DNA from: Vibrio gazogenes
GTDB taxonomy: Bacteria; Pseudomonadota; Gammaproteobacteria; Enterobacterales; Vibrionaceae
Length of the DNA: 64,000 nucleotides
Assembly (NCBI RefSeq): GCF_023920225.1
Contig: NZ_CP092587.1
Location: 2,418,001 to 2,482,000, forward strand
Direction of reading: 5' to 3'
Both the position numbers and the translations under genes were made by a program. Positions 1 through 8,946 of this stretch are shown one piece after another (positions within the stretch are counted from its first letter, which is position 1; each line of letters starts with the position of its first letter). Under the pieces are notes generated by a model, which ran no database searches, had not been told where the DNA came from, and worked only from the letters and a program-made list of their open reading frames with translations.

Positions 1-2067
1 ACCAGTAAACATACCGGCCTGTTGATTGAAGTTGAACCTCTGAAAGATATCCGTAAGCTGTTTTTGTCCTTTCCATTGCCCTGCATGGATATTTATTATC
101 AGCAAAAGCCATTGTCTTATTTTGCACACTTACTCGGTTATGAAGGAAAAGACAGCCTGACACAGGCGCTGAAAGACAAAGGATGGATTACGAGCCTTTC
201 GGCCGGCGGCGGCACCAGCGGAAGTAACTACCGAGAATTTACTGTCAGTATGTTACTCACAGAGAAAGGGATGACGTCTGTTGATGCAATTATTCAGGCG
301 ATTTTCAGCTATATCAATTTGATCCGGGAAAAAGGGCTGCAAGCTTGGCGTTATGAAGAGAAAAAAGCGGTTCTTGAAGCAACGTTCCGGTATCAAGAAG
401 TCCCACGCCCATTGGATATGGTTAGTCATCTGGTAATGAATATGCAGCATTACCAAGAAGAAGATACCATCTATGGCGATTATATGATGTTGGGCTATGA
501 TGAAACGCTGCTCAGAGACATTATCGAACAGTTTGTACCTGAAAATCTCAGAGCGACCCTGTTAGCTCAGGGGGGCGACTATGACCAGACCGCGAATTGG
601 TATTACACCCCATATTCAGTGACCCCTTTTACCGACGCCCAATTTACCTGTTTCCATCAGACTCAGTCAGAGCTCAGTATGGCATTGCCCGAACCCAATC
701 CTTTCATCTGCCATGGACTACAACCGAAATCGATCGAGTCTGATGATGCTCAACCACAAGTCATTCAGGAAAGTGACGGATTCCGCCTATGGCACATGCA
801 GGATCAGGAATTCTTGGTTCCCAAAGGTGTCATCTATGTTGCCATTGATAGCCCTTATGCTGTGCAGAGTCCTCGCAATATCGTAATGACCCGGTTGTGC
901 GTTGAGATTTTTCTCGATTCACTGGCTAAAGAAACTTATCCGGCTGAAATTGCCGGGATGGGATATAACATGTATACCCATCAAGGCGGAGTAACCCTGT
1001 CTATTTCTGGTTTCAGTCAGAAACAACCAGAACTGTTGGCACTCATTCTCGATCGTTTCAAAAAGAGAGAATTCAGTGAACATCGTTTCCTGTCGGTAAA
1101 AACCCAACTGGAACGAAGCTGGCGAAATGCCGCGAAAGATCGACCGATCTCACAACTGTTTAATGCGATGACAGGGTTGTTACAGCCCAATAACCCACCC
1201 TACGAAAGCTTGCTTGAAGCACTGCAAACAATCAAAGTTCAAGAGCTGGCACCTTTTGTCGATCAGATGTTATCCCAACTCCATGTGGAGATGTTCATTT
1301 ATGGGGACTGGAGAAAATCGGATGCGTTGCAAATCGGGCAACAATTGATTCAGGCATTGCACGTCCAAGATCAACATTATGAAGAGTCACTCCGCCCTCT
1401 CGTCATGCTGGGAAAACAAGGGACTTTCCGCCGGGAAGTGTTCTGTGATCAAGATGATTCCGCGATCGTGTTGTACTACCAGTGTACGGATATCTCACCC
1501 AAAAGTATTGCACTGTACTCTTTAGCCAACCACTTGATGTCTGCAACCTTTTTTCATGAAATCAGGACAAAACAGCAGCTCGGATATATGGTGGGGACTG
1601 GGAACCTCCCTCTGAACCGCCACCCGGGAATCGTGATGTATGTGCAATCGCCTCATGCTGCGCCAATCGATTTAATCACCTCGATTGATGAATTTCTGAA
1701 TGCCTTTTATCTGGTTTTACTGGAACTGAACGAATACCAATGGCACAGCAGCAAACGAGGATTGTTCAACCAAATTGCCATTCCGGATCCAACGCTCAGA
1801 AGCCGGGCACAACGTCTCTGGGTCGCGATTGGCAATAAAGACCATCAGTTCAATCAGCGAGAACTCGTGTTGCAGGAGCTGAAACAACTGTCGCGCTCGG
1901 ATATGATCCGCTTTGTTGTCAATGAACTGAAACCCAGAACGGCCAATCGCCTCATCATGCACACTCAGGGCAATGTACACCATGATGCCGAACAACTCAC
2001 TCTGGGTAGAGAAATTGGCTCAATCGAAGCGTTTCAACTCATGCCGAAAGCTTACGAGTTAGGCTAG
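1..2067 (+). CDS. M16 (insulinase/pitrilysin) family peptidase, 3' part
   Basis: The frame is open from the first base, so the gene starts before the window; 688 C-terminal residues are present. The visible part resembles the middle and C-terminal domains of protease III/insulysin-type M16 enzymes: an early stretch like the ELI/VEP-KDIRKL region that follows the first domain, and near visible residue 517 the motif FFHEIRTKQQLGY, matching the RT..QLGY substrate-binding segment of the family. The HxxEH zinc-binding motif belongs to the N-terminal domain and must lie upstream, so catalytic competence cannot be judged here. M16 enzymes degrade medium-length peptides; export is known for E. coli PtrA but cannot be inferred here. 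The stop overlaps the stop of the convergent yecM gene at a CTAG palindrome. The family is sure, the exact orthologue is not. Confidence 0.9.
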   Translation, partial: TSKHTGLLIEVEPLKDIRKLFLSFPLPCMDIYYQQKPLSYFAHLLGYEGKDSLTQALKDKGWITSLSAGGGTSGSNYREFTVSMLLTEKGMTSVDAIIQAIFSYINLIREKGLQAWRYEEKKAVLEATFRYQEVPRPLDMVSHLVMNMQHYQEEDTIYGDYMMLGYDETLLRDIIEQFVPENLRATLLAQGGDYDQTANWYYTPYSVTPFTDAQFTCFHQTQSELSMALPEPNPFICHGLQPKSIESDDAQPQVIQESDGFRLWHMQDQEFLVPKGVIYVAIDSPYAVQSPRNIVMTRLCVEIFLDSLAKETYPAEIAGMGYNMYTHQGGVTLSISGFSQKQPELLALILDRFKKREFSEHRFLSVKTQLERSWRNAAKDRPISQLFNAMTGLLQPNNPPYESLLEALQTIKVQELAPFVDQMLSQLHVEMFIYGDWRKSDALQIGQQLIQALHVQDQHYEESLRPLVMLGKQGTFRREVFCDQDDSAIVLYYQCTDISPKSIALYSLANHLMSATFFHEIRTKQQLGYMVGTGNLPLNRHPGIVMYVQSPHAAPIDLITSIDEFLNAFYLVLLELNEYQWHSSKRGLFNQIAIPDPTLRSRAQRLWVAIGNKDHQFNQRELVLQELKQLSRSDMIRFVVNELKPRTANRLIMHTQGNVHHDAEQLTLGREIGSIEAFQLMPKAYELG

Positions 2068-2663
2068 ATTTGATGTTCTGAAGCGATCACATGCGCCAGT
2101 GAATGGGGATGCAACTTGAGGCAAATATCTCCCTGACGAAAAGCAATTGTCGGGTTTGCCAAGCGTTCCCTGTCTCCTTTTGGCGCAGAACATTTTACCG
2201 TAATCCCTCGCTGTTCCAATGTCGGCCACATCTGTTCCAGCGCAGGGAAACGCTGCCAAATATCCCGCAAAAAATCATCCACATTTGTTGCACTGGAGGG
2301 AATGACAAATTCCACATGCTCCCATCCTTGACGAGGATAAGACTTCCCTTTCACCGGATAAGGTAATTCCAAACAGTACGTTGACCATCTTCCGAGCAAG
2401 ATAGGCGTTTCCAGCTCAATCACAATAATCGGTCGGCCATTAATGTTTGCCGATGAGATTTCCATCCCCTCATTTAACCAAGCTTGATGAGCGGCTTCAG
2501 CAAGCTGCCGGTCATTGATACGCATGGCAATATGATCCAGTTGAAATGAGATTAAATCCAGTTGGAGAACATCACATAACCCGCTGACTTTACCAATAAA
2601 ACAACTCGCGTCCTGATACATTAGTGCTGGCATAAGACGGTTGGTAATAAGAAGAGAATGCAT
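2064..2663 (-). CDS. yecM: YecM family VOC-fold protein
   Basis: A 199-residue protein, near the ~190 residues usual for YecM. It keeps the family's spaced histidine/glutamate pattern typical of the vicinal-oxygen-chelate fold, with LDHIAMRI near residue 43 and EHVEFVI near residue 115. YecM has a solved metal-binding-like fold but no established reaction, so no function is assigned. It runs convergent to the M16 peptidase gene with four shared bases and is divergent from argS, the arrangement I recall from other vibrios. The ATG at 2663 is the obvious start. Confidence 0.85.
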   Translation of the reverse strand: MHSLLITNRLMPALMYQDASCFIGKVSGLCDVLQLDLISFQLDHIAMRINDRQLAEAAHQAWLNEGMEISSANINGRPIIVIELETPILLGRWSTYCLELPYPVKGKSYPRQGWEHVEFVIPSSATNVDDFLRDIWQRFPALEQMWPTLEQRGITVKCSAPKGDRERLANPTIAFRQGDICLKLHPHSLAHVIASEHQI

Positions 2664-2859
2664 TTGGCGACCATCATCGGTTGAAAGACTGGTTGAATCC
2701 TAACAGGATCTGGTGGAAAGTAGAAAAATTCAGGCGCTTTTCTCTATAAGAGTGATAATAAAATTGCTATTATGTGCGCCAATTTTTGAACTCGATCGAG
2801 ATGTGTATCACACTGAATGATACGCAAGCAGACAATTCCTAGAAGTGAAGGATAAGTAC

Positions 2860-4593
2860 GTGAATATCCAAGCATTGATAAACGATAAAGTATCTCAAGC
2901 ACTTGAAGCCGCAGGCGCGCCTGCCGGCAGCCCAGCCGCTGTCCGCCAGTCCGCAAAGCCACAGTTTGGTGACTATCAAGCCAACGGTGTCATGGGGGTT
3001 GCCAAAAAACTGGGTACGAATCCACGCGAGTTTGCTCAAAAAGTACTGGATGTACTTGATCTGGAAGGAATTGCCAGTAAGACTGAAATTGCCGGCCCGG
3101 GATTCATCAATATATTCCTCAGTGAAACATTTCTGGCTCAGCAAGCTGAACAAGCACTGGCTGATCCACGACTTGGCGTCACACAAGAAGCGCCACAGAC
3201 GATTGTCGCAGACTACTCTGCCCCAAATGTCGCAAAAGAAATGCACGTCGGTCATCTCCGTTCCACAATTATCGGTGATGCTGTTGTCCGTACCCTTGAA
3301 TTTTTGGGACACAAAGTCATTCGGGCAAACCATATCGGCGACTGGGGAACTCAGTTTGGGATGTTGATTGCCAATCTGGAACGCGTTCAGCAAAATGACG
3401 AGGCCCCTTCAATGGCACTTGCGGATCTGGAAGCATTCTACCGTGAGTCGAAGCAACGCTATGATCAGGATGAAGCCTTTGCTGAAAAAGCCAGAGGTTA
3501 CGTCGTGAAACTGCAAAGTGGTGACGCGTTCTGTACCCAGATGTGGAAAAAACTGGTCGATATCACCATGACTCAAAACCAGCTCAACTATGATCGGCTC
3601 AATGTTTCTTTAACCCGCGCCGATGTCATGGGAGAAAGCATGTACAACCCCATGCTCCCGAAAGTCGTTGCCGATCTGAAAGCGCAAGGTTTAGCGCAAG
3701 AAGATGATGGTGCACAAGTCGTATTTCTTGATGAATACAAGAATAAAGACGGTGAGCCGATGGGTGTGATCATTCAGAAACGTGACGGTGGTTACCTCTA
3801 TACCACAACCGACATCGCTTGTGCGAAGTACCGTTATGAACAACTTGGAGCAGACCGAGTCTTATACTTTATCGACTCACGTCAGCACCAGCATCTCCAG
3901 CAGGCTTGGACCATTGTCCGGAAAGCCGGTTATATCCCGGAGAGTGTTTCACTGGAGCATCATGCCTTCGGGATGATGCTGGGGAAAGATGGACGACCAT
4001 TTAAAACCCGTGCTGGTGGAACAGTTCGTCTGACTGATCTGCTGGATGAAGCCGAAGATCGTGCCACTCGGCTGATTGAGAGTAAGAACCCTGAGCTGGC
4101 CCAAGACGAAAAAATGAATATCGCCAAAACCGTTGCGATGGCTGCCGTCAAATATGCAGATCTATCAAAACACCGGACCACTGACTACGTATTCGACTGG
4201 GACAACATGCTCGCCTTTGAAGGCAACACGGCCCCTTACATGCAGTATGCTTATACGCGAGTCGCTTCAATTTTCTCGAAAGCTGGTATCACGATGGACA
4301 ACCTCAATGGTGAGCTGCTGATTCGCGATGAGAAAGAAAAGTTGATGATCACCAAACTACTCCAGTTTGAAGAAACGGTTCAATCTGTCGCTCGTGAGGG
4401 TCAGCCACACTTAATGTGTACTTATTTGTTTGAATTGGCTGGTCAATTTTCTAGTTTCTATGAAGCTTGCCCTATTTTATCGGCAGCCGATGAAGCCACG
4501 CGAAGCAGCCGCCTAAAACTGGCAGCCCTAACGGCAAAAACCATTCAACAGGGTCTAAATCTATTAGGTATTCATACCTTAGAGCGGATGTAA
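2860..4593 (+). CDS. argS: Arginyl-tRNA synthetase
   Basis: Cytoplasmic class I aminoacyl-tRNA synthetase that charges tRNA-Arg with arginine using ATP. The GTG at 2860 gives 577 residues, the length of the E. coli enzyme, with an AAGGA ribosome site seven bases upstream; an in-frame GTG at 2845 would add five residues that I do not recall in homologues. An N-terminal Add-1 domain for the tRNA D-loop is followed by the HIGH-class signature HVGH at residues 129-132, then the [12 protein letters not shown] segment. The KMSK region is degenerate, as is usual for ArgS. A C-terminal helical anticodon-binding domain ends in the conserved final RM. A strong hairpin terminator follows. Confidence 0.97.
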   Translation: MNIQALINDKVSQALEAAGAPAGSPAAVRQSAKPQFGDYQANGVMGVAKKLGTNPREFAQKVLDVLDLEGIASKTEIAGPGFINIFLSETFLAQQAEQALADPRLGVTQEAPQTIVADYSAPNVAKEMHVGHLRSTIIGDAVVRTLEFLGHKVIRANHIGDWGTQFGMLIANLERVQQNDEAPSMALADLEAFYRESKQRYDQDEAFAEKARGYVVKLQSGDAFCTQMWKKLVDITMTQNQLNYDRLNVSLTRADVMGESMYNPMLPKVVADLKAQGLAQEDDGAQVVFLDEYKNKDGEPMGVIIQKRDGGYLYTTTDIACAKYRYEQLGADRVLYFIDSRQHQHLQQAWTIVRKAGYIPESVSLEHHAFGMMLGKDGRPFKTRAGGTVRLTDLLDEAEDRATRLIESKNPELAQDEKMNIAKTVAMAAVKYADLSKHRTTDYVFDWDNMLAFEGNTAPYMQYAYTRVASIFSKAGITMDNLNGELLIRDEKEKLMITKLLQFEETVQSVAREGQPHLMCTYLFELAGQFSSFYEACPILSAADEATRSSRLKLAALTAKTIQQGLNLLGIHTLERM

Positions 4594-4615
4594 AATCATC
4601 AAGAACCAGACAAAA

Positions 4616-4642
4616 AAACCCAGCATCTTTGCTGGGTTTTTT
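4616..4642. terminator. Bidirectional terminator between argS and the DoxX gene
   Basis: AAACCCAGC and GCTGGGTTT flank a short ATCTTT-type loop. There are A runs on the left and T runs on the right, so it can serve both converging genes. Confidence 0.85.
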
Positions 4643-4658
4643 ATGAGCTATTCTGGCT

Positions 4659-5078
4659 TTAGTCCGGACGCATCGCGTACTTACCTGAGCCGAGCAACAA
4701 AATGGCAATGGATGCAAACAGATAGGTCGCAATATCTTCAACCGCCCAAGCACCATATTCATTCAGTGAAAAGAAATTATCCCGGTGCATCAGTCCGATA
4801 ACGACAATTGCAGTCCCTATCACTGCTGTTGCAGCAAAACGCGTAAACAGACCTAAAACAATCATGATCGGAGCAATTACTTCTCCCAAATAGACAGCAT
4901 AGGCAAAAAATCCCGGCAGGCCGATATCAACAAACATCCCCTGAATAAATGCGGTTCCGTCATATATTTTATGAATGCCATGTAATAAAAACATTAAGCT
5001 GAAACCCACTCTCAGAATCAACTTAGCAGCATCAGGATGATTCATTCCCACTTCAAACTTACGGATCAAACTATTCAT
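4659..5078 (-). CDS. DoxX family membrane protein
   Basis: The 139-residue product has four predicted membrane helices and the DoxX pattern: an early LRVGFSLMFLLHGIHK segment, then GEVIAPIMIVLGLFTRFAA. The ATG at 5078 is preferred because GGAG lies six bases upstream; a GTG at 5090 would overlap that site and add four residues. DoxX-family proteins are small inner-membrane proteins, some linked to redox homeostasis, but the role of this one is unknown. It is convergent with argS across a terminator. The MITE-like element at 5110 begins about 30 bases upstream of its start, so its promoter may lie inside or be affected by that element. Confidence 0.8.
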   Translation of the reverse strand: MNSLIRKFEVGMNHPDAAKLILRVGFSLMFLLHGIHKIYDGTAFIQGMFVDIGLPGFFAYAVYLGEVIAPIMIVLGLFTRFAATAVIGTAIVVIGLMHRDNFFSLNEYGAWAVEDIATYLFASIAILLLGSGKYAMRPD

Positions 5079-5109
5079 CAATAACTCCACATCAATCAGT
5101 CTTTTATAC

Positions 5110-5379
5110 CTAGGGGCTGTTGACCTTTCGTGGTTGAATTTTGTTCAATCTGAACGGGTGTTGATCGCGGCGCGGGGCATGCCGCTTAGCTATCCTAAGC
5201 AAATGACCCGCAACAAAGAGCAAGACACGTTCAGATGAACCCTCTGGGCAGCATTTGTCGCTCATTTATCCAGCGTTAGGTCATGGTTCATGTAGATCGC
5301 TACACTTCACATGACCTGCCTTGACTAAATGCACGACAAATTGCTGCAAAAACCATCACGAAAGGTCAACAGCCCCTAG
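5110..5379. mobile_element. 270-bp MITE-like element with perfect terminal inverted repeats and two long internal palindromes
   Basis: Bases 5110-5132 and 5357-5379 are exact inverted repeats of 23 bp, each starting CTAG followed by GGGCTGTTGACCTTTCGTG. CTAG (or TA) at both outer edges could be a target duplication, which would fit IS5-type transposition; this is inference. Inside are two large imperfect hairpins. The first pairs 5143-5160 with 5224-5240, then 5172-5180 with 5203-5211, then GCTTAG/CTAAGC at 5184-5200. The second pairs 5248-5268 with 5326-5347, then AGGTCATG/CATGACCT at 5278-5317, then TGTAG/CTACA at 5291-5304. I see no transposase or coding frame, so it would have to be moved in trans, or be a structured repeat of other function. 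Confidence 0.75.
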
Positions 5380-5527
5380 TATATCGGCAACTATGAAGAA
5401 GACCTTGGTGTATATTTCATCATCTTCATCAACAAAATCGAACAAAAATACTGTCTTAAATCAAAAAATTAGAAATTCATGTCATTTCGTCACTGCAGAA
5501 ATCAACCCTCTCGTCACAATCAACGAA

Positions 5528-5555
5528 TTGAACGTATCCCTCATGAAGATATGCT
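5528..5555 (+). promoter_or_regulatory. Possible promoter of the HIT protein gene
   Basis: TTGAAC, a 16-base spacer and TATGCT lie about 40 bases before the start codon. Both boxes match consensus at only four of six positions, so this is a weak call. Confidence 0.35.
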
Positions 5556-5594
5556 ATCCTCCGTCCGTTTCATTTTATCGTAGGGAGCAATGCA

Positions 5595-6023
5595 ATGAGT
5601 TTCGAACTCCATCCACAGTTACAACAAGATACAACCTACCTTGGTGATTTCCCGCTTTCTCTGGTGTTGTTACATTGGGATCAAGCCGTGCCATGGGTGA
5701 TTTTGGTTCCGAAACGTACCGGGATTAAAGAATTTCACCATTTACCGATGGTCGATCAGCAACAGTTCCTGATTGAATCCCAATGGGTTAGTCAGATTTT
5801 AGAGTCTCAGTACCACCCCGATAAAATCAATCTGGGCGCGTTAGGCAACATGGTTCCTCAGCTCCACTATCACCACATTGCGAGATTTACTGAAGATGAA
5901 GCATGGCCCGGGCCGATTTGGGGGAACACGACAGGAGTTCGCAGAAATGATATGGCCCAGCAACATATGGCCAATTTATTGAAAACGGCATTGGCTCAAT
6001 CCGGTATTTTTACACCGGTTTAG
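5595..6023 (+). CDS. HIT domain protein (nucleotide hydrolase/transferase fold)
   Basis: A 142-residue protein with the histidine-triad region LHYHHIARF near residues 90-98; the histidine spacing is a variant of the usual HxHxH pattern. HIT proteins bind nucleotides and hydrolyse or transfer nucleotidyl groups; the substrate here cannot be told. The N-terminal half has the FPLSLVLL and PWVILVPKR strands typical of the fold. GGAG lies upstream of the ATG at 5595. It converges on feoC with no spacer to speak of. An in-frame upstream extension into the neighbouring repeat element is not supported. Confidence 0.82.
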   Translation: MSFELHPQLQQDTTYLGDFPLSLVLLHWDQAVPWVILVPKRTGIKEFHHLPMVDQQQFLIESQWVSQILESQYHPDKINLGALGNMVPQLHYHHIARFTEDEAWPGPIWGNTTGVRRNDMAQQHMANLLKTALAQSGIFTPV

Positions 6024-6024
6024 C

Positions 6025-6255
6025 TCAAAGAATGGCTGTCAGCGACAGTGCTTGAGGCGAATTCACCGCATAACGAATACGTCGAACTTCGCCGCTTTTA
6101 CTGGTGTCGACAAAACGGGAAATGATCCCTTTTTTGACCCAAATTCCAAGCATGGCATCGATACCATCTTCGCTAATTCGAAAACGACGTGCCAATGTCG
6201 CACCGCTGGTCGTGCCATGCAGTTCTAGGTAACTTTTCAATTCATTCAGAATCAT
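6025..6255 (-). CDS. feoC: FeoC, small winged-helix partner of FeoB
   Basis: A 76-residue protein with a winged-helix pattern (helix-turn-helix near residues 17-45) placed directly after feoB. Its ATG overlaps the feoB stop by four bases, so translation is probably coupled. FeoC of enterobacteria carries cysteines proposed to bind an Fe-S cluster; this protein contains no cysteine at all, which I recall is also true of V. cholerae FeoC. It is therefore more likely a structural or stability partner of FeoB than an iron sensor. Identification rests on position, size and fold pattern. Confidence 0.85.
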   Translation of the reverse strand: MILNELKSYLELHGTTSGATLARRFRISEDGIDAMLGIWVKKGIISRFVDTSKSGEVRRIRYAVNSPQALSLTAIL

Positions 6256-8537
6256 ACGATTTGACGCTCAAAGTTTTTGATCACATCGCCTTTATGTTTC
6301 AGTACACGATATAAACCCCATCCACCAAGCAAAATAAACGACATCCACAACATACTTTGTAGCGGATGTTGCATGATATTCATCGCTTGATAGAAAAATG
6401 TTGCCAAACAATAAGCCAACCCAAAGGTCCAGATGGCTATAAATCGGGCATATCGGGCACCAAACTCTCTGACATAAGCCCCCATGGCTGCCACACAAGG
6501 CGTATAGAGTAAAATAAAAATCAGGTATGCAAATGCTGCGGAATGACTTTGAAAGTAGTATTGCAGATTACTGTATATCGATGAATCCACATCCTGCTCT
6601 GCAGCAGCGGATTGAGTATCGGATAAATCCCCGATTTCAATACCCAGAGGATCAGAAAAACTCAACGACATCAGGTTATCAGGGATCGTTTGCAACGCCT
6701 CTTTCAAGCTCGCCAGCAAATCAAAATCACCGGATTCATCAGACTGCGAGGAATACAGGTTATTCAAGGTGCCGACTACAGCTTCTTTGGCAAAAATACC
6801 AGTCACAATACCGACGGTTGCCGGCCAGTTTTCTTGTCGTATGCCAATCGGAGCAAACAGCGGCGTCACGCGTTGTGAAACCTTGGACAACACAGATGTA
6901 TCACTGTCTTCATGACCGAAACTACCATCTGTTCCGACTGAGTTTAAAAAACTCAGAATAGTCACCACAACGACAATGGTCTTTCCCGCACCCAGTACAA
7001 ATCGTTTTAATTTCTGCCATGTTTTAATCAGAATATTTTGTAGCGTCGGTAATTCATAGTCCGGGATTTCCATCACCATACTTTCACTACTACCAGGGTA
7101 GATCGTATGCCGTAATACAATGCCAGTGAATACTGCTGCAACAATACCCAGTAAATAGAGTGAAAAGACAATATTCTGACCACTATGAGGGAAAAAAGCC
7201 GCAGCCAATAATGCATAAACCGGTAATCGGGCCCCACAAGACATGAAGGGCGCCATGGCAGCAGACAACCGTCTCTCTCTTTCCTGATCTAACGTTCGCG
7301 TCGCCATGATTGAAGGGACATTACAACCAAATCCTAGAATAAGCGGCACAAAAGCTTTCCCCGGCAGACCGATTTTCTGCATCACTTTATCAAGGACGAA
7401 CGCAGCCCGAGCCATATATCCTGAGCTTTCCAGTACAGCTAAAAACAGATAAAGACAAGCAATTACAGGAATGAAGGTCGCGACCGTTTGGATCCCTCCA
7501 CCCAGCCCATCGGCTAACAATGTAACCAGCCATATAGGGAGATGTTGATCCAATAAAGCATGACCACCGTCAACCAGTAAAGCGCCAAAAGAAATATCAA
7601 AGAAATCGATAAAAGCACTCCCGATATTAATCGAGAACATAAACATCAGGTACATCACAAGAAAGAAGAAAGGGATACCAACCCATTTATTAAGTACCAC
7701 CTGATCCACACGTTTGGTGAAATTATGGCTTAACACACCTTGCTCACGGCGAACATCCTGACATTGCTCATGTAACCATGTGTATTTGACATTCGCGACA
7801 TGCAAGTCAATATCCAAGAGGCTATTCAGTCGCGAATCATTCAATTGTTGTCGGGCTGAATCGGATAGAAGATTGGTAATAAGGGTGTCACAGCCAAGTG
7901 CACGGATCGCGAGTGCACGGTGCGAAACCGCTTGCAATGTGTTAGCTTGTGATGAAAATAATGGCGTAACCGTCTCAATCATCGACTCAAATTGATCACC
8001 ATAGTCCAGTTGTAATTCATTGAGAGTAATTCCCTGTACCAAGGTTTTGTCGAGACTCTCTTTCAGCTGAAGTACCTGAAATTTATTATTGGCAGAAATG
8101 GGATAAACCGGGCATCCCAGCAACCGCGTTAATCGTTTAACATCAATCGAACGACGTTCTCTTTTGAGTACATCCATTTTATTGAGCACAACAATCATCG
8201 GCCGACCAAGTTCACGTAACTGCAAGGTCATATACAGACTTCGCTCAAGACAGGTAACATCGACGACATTCAGAATGAGATCTGCCGGATGTGATAGTAC
8301 CGCTTGCGATGCAATCGACTCATCAATACTGTGGCTATCGTTGCCACTATCCAACGCGTAAATACCCGGTAAATCAGTGAGAGAAAACTCATTCCCAGAA
8401 TAGTTATATTTCCCAGTCTTTTTCTCAACCGTGACACCAGCCCAGTTTCCAACCTGTTGACGCGCACCAGTTAAACCATTAAACAACGTTGTTTTGCCGC
8501 TGTTTGGATTACCGACCGTTAAAATGTTGTATTTCAT
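6252..8537 (-). CDS. feoB: Ferrous iron transporter FeoB
   Basis: Inner-membrane Fe(II) importer of 761 residues. The N-terminal G domain carries G1 GNPNSGKT at 9-16, G3 DLPG at 55-58 and G4 NKMD at 119-122. A helical linker follows, then a membrane domain with two Gate-type repeats, including segments such as LGFGCNVPSIMATRT and SCGARLPVYALLAAAFF. Length is usual for the family. It is the middle gene of feoABC and overlaps feoA and feoC by four bases each. A Fur-box-like site upstream of feoA suggests iron repression of all three genes. Confidence 0.97.
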   Translation of the reverse strand: MKYNILTVGNPNSGKTTLFNGLTGARQQVGNWAGVTVEKKTGKYNYSGNEFSLTDLPGIYALDSGNDSHSIDESIASQAVLSHPADLILNVVDVTCLERSLYMTLQLRELGRPMIVVLNKMDVLKRERRSIDVKRLTRLLGCPVYPISANNKFQVLQLKESLDKTLVQGITLNELQLDYGDQFESMIETVTPLFSSQANTLQAVSHRALAIRALGCDTLITNLLSDSARQQLNDSRLNSLLDIDLHVANVKYTWLHEQCQDVRREQGVLSHNFTKRVDQVVLNKWVGIPFFFLVMYLMFMFSINIGSAFIDFFDISFGALLVDGGHALLDQHLPIWLVTLLADGLGGGIQTVATFIPVIACLYLFLAVLESSGYMARAAFVLDKVMQKIGLPGKAFVPLILGFGCNVPSIMATRTLDQERERRLSAAMAPFMSCGARLPVYALLAAAFFPHSGQNIVFSLYLLGIVAAVFTGIVLRHTIYPGSSESMVMEIPDYELPTLQNILIKTWQKLKRFVLGAGKTIVVVVTILSFLNSVGTDGSFGHEDSDTSVLSKVSQRVTPLFAPIGIRQENWPATVGIVTGIFAKEAVVGTLNNLYSSQSDESGDFDLLASLKEALQTIPDNLMSLSFSDPLGIEIGDLSDTQSAAAEQDVDSSIYSNLQYYFQSHSAAFAYLIFILLYTPCVAAMGAYVREFGARYARFIAIWTFGLAYCLATFFYQAMNIMQHPLQSMLWMSFILLGGWGLYRVLKHKGDVIKNFERQIV

Positions 8538-8764
8538 CCGATAATCTCCACTTGAATTGCTGTTGCAATCTTTTCTCTGATAGCCAGAGAAACACCACGA
8601 ACTTCAATCTGAAGCGGATCTCCCATCGGAGCTTTTCGAATTAAAAGGATAGGGGTTTTTGGCAAGATCCCCATAATCATTAAACGCTTTCGAACTTCAT
8701 CAGAAAGTTGGTGAAAGCCTAGAATCGATGCGCGTTGACCGGGGTTTAACTGAGATAGGTTCAT
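8534..8764 (-). CDS. feoA: FeoA, SH3-like accessory protein of ferrous iron uptake
   Basis: A 76-residue cytoplasmic protein with the FeoA core: LNPGQRASILGF near the start, LMIMGILPKTP in the middle, and MGDPLQIEVRGVSLAIR in the second half. FeoA is needed for Fe(II) import through FeoB in Vibrio; how it acts is unsettled. It is the first gene of the operon. The ATG at 8764 is followed immediately by the conserved N-terminus. Confidence 0.94.
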   Translation of the reverse strand: MNLSQLNPGQRASILGFHQLSDEVRKRLMIMGILPKTPILLIRKAPMGDPLQIEVRGVSLAIREKIATAIQVEIIG

Positions 8765-8790
8765 GGTTAATTCTTACTGGTATCATCTAT

Positions 8791-8809
8791 GAGAAGCATT
8801 ATCGTTATC
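8791..8809 (-). promoter_or_regulatory. Fur-box-like operator upstream of feoABC
   Basis: Read on the minus strand it is GATAACGATAATGCTTCTC, which matches the 19-bp Fur consensus at about 14 positions. It lies 27-45 bases before the feoA start, where a repressor would cover a promoter. Confidence 0.6.
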
Positions 8810-8909
8810 AGATTTTACTATACGCGCAAGTAATAGGGAAATTATTGAGAAGGATCAAAAGTAGACACAGTTCGAAGAATTCCAAAGTCTTCATGCTGGC
8901 GGCTTCACT

Positions 8910-8935
8910 CGTGGTATAGCGAATGCTATACCACG
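8910..8935. terminator. Hairpin downstream of znuA
   Basis: CGTGGTATAGC and GCTATACCACG form a perfect 11-bp stem with a GAAT loop, 12 bases after the znuA stop. No long T run follows on either strand, so it may be a weak terminator or an mRNA-end-stabilising hairpin. Confidence 0.5.
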
Positions 8936-8946
8936 TCATTGATCAA

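Noticed and set aside
2768..2773. TATTAT as argS -10 box
   Set aside because: No -35 box at a suitable distance; AT-rich chance match is as likely.
5321..5647. 108-residue open frame from the repeat element into the HIT gene
   Set aside because: It runs out of frame into the HIT gene and through the terminal repeat; no similarity to a transposase or other family.
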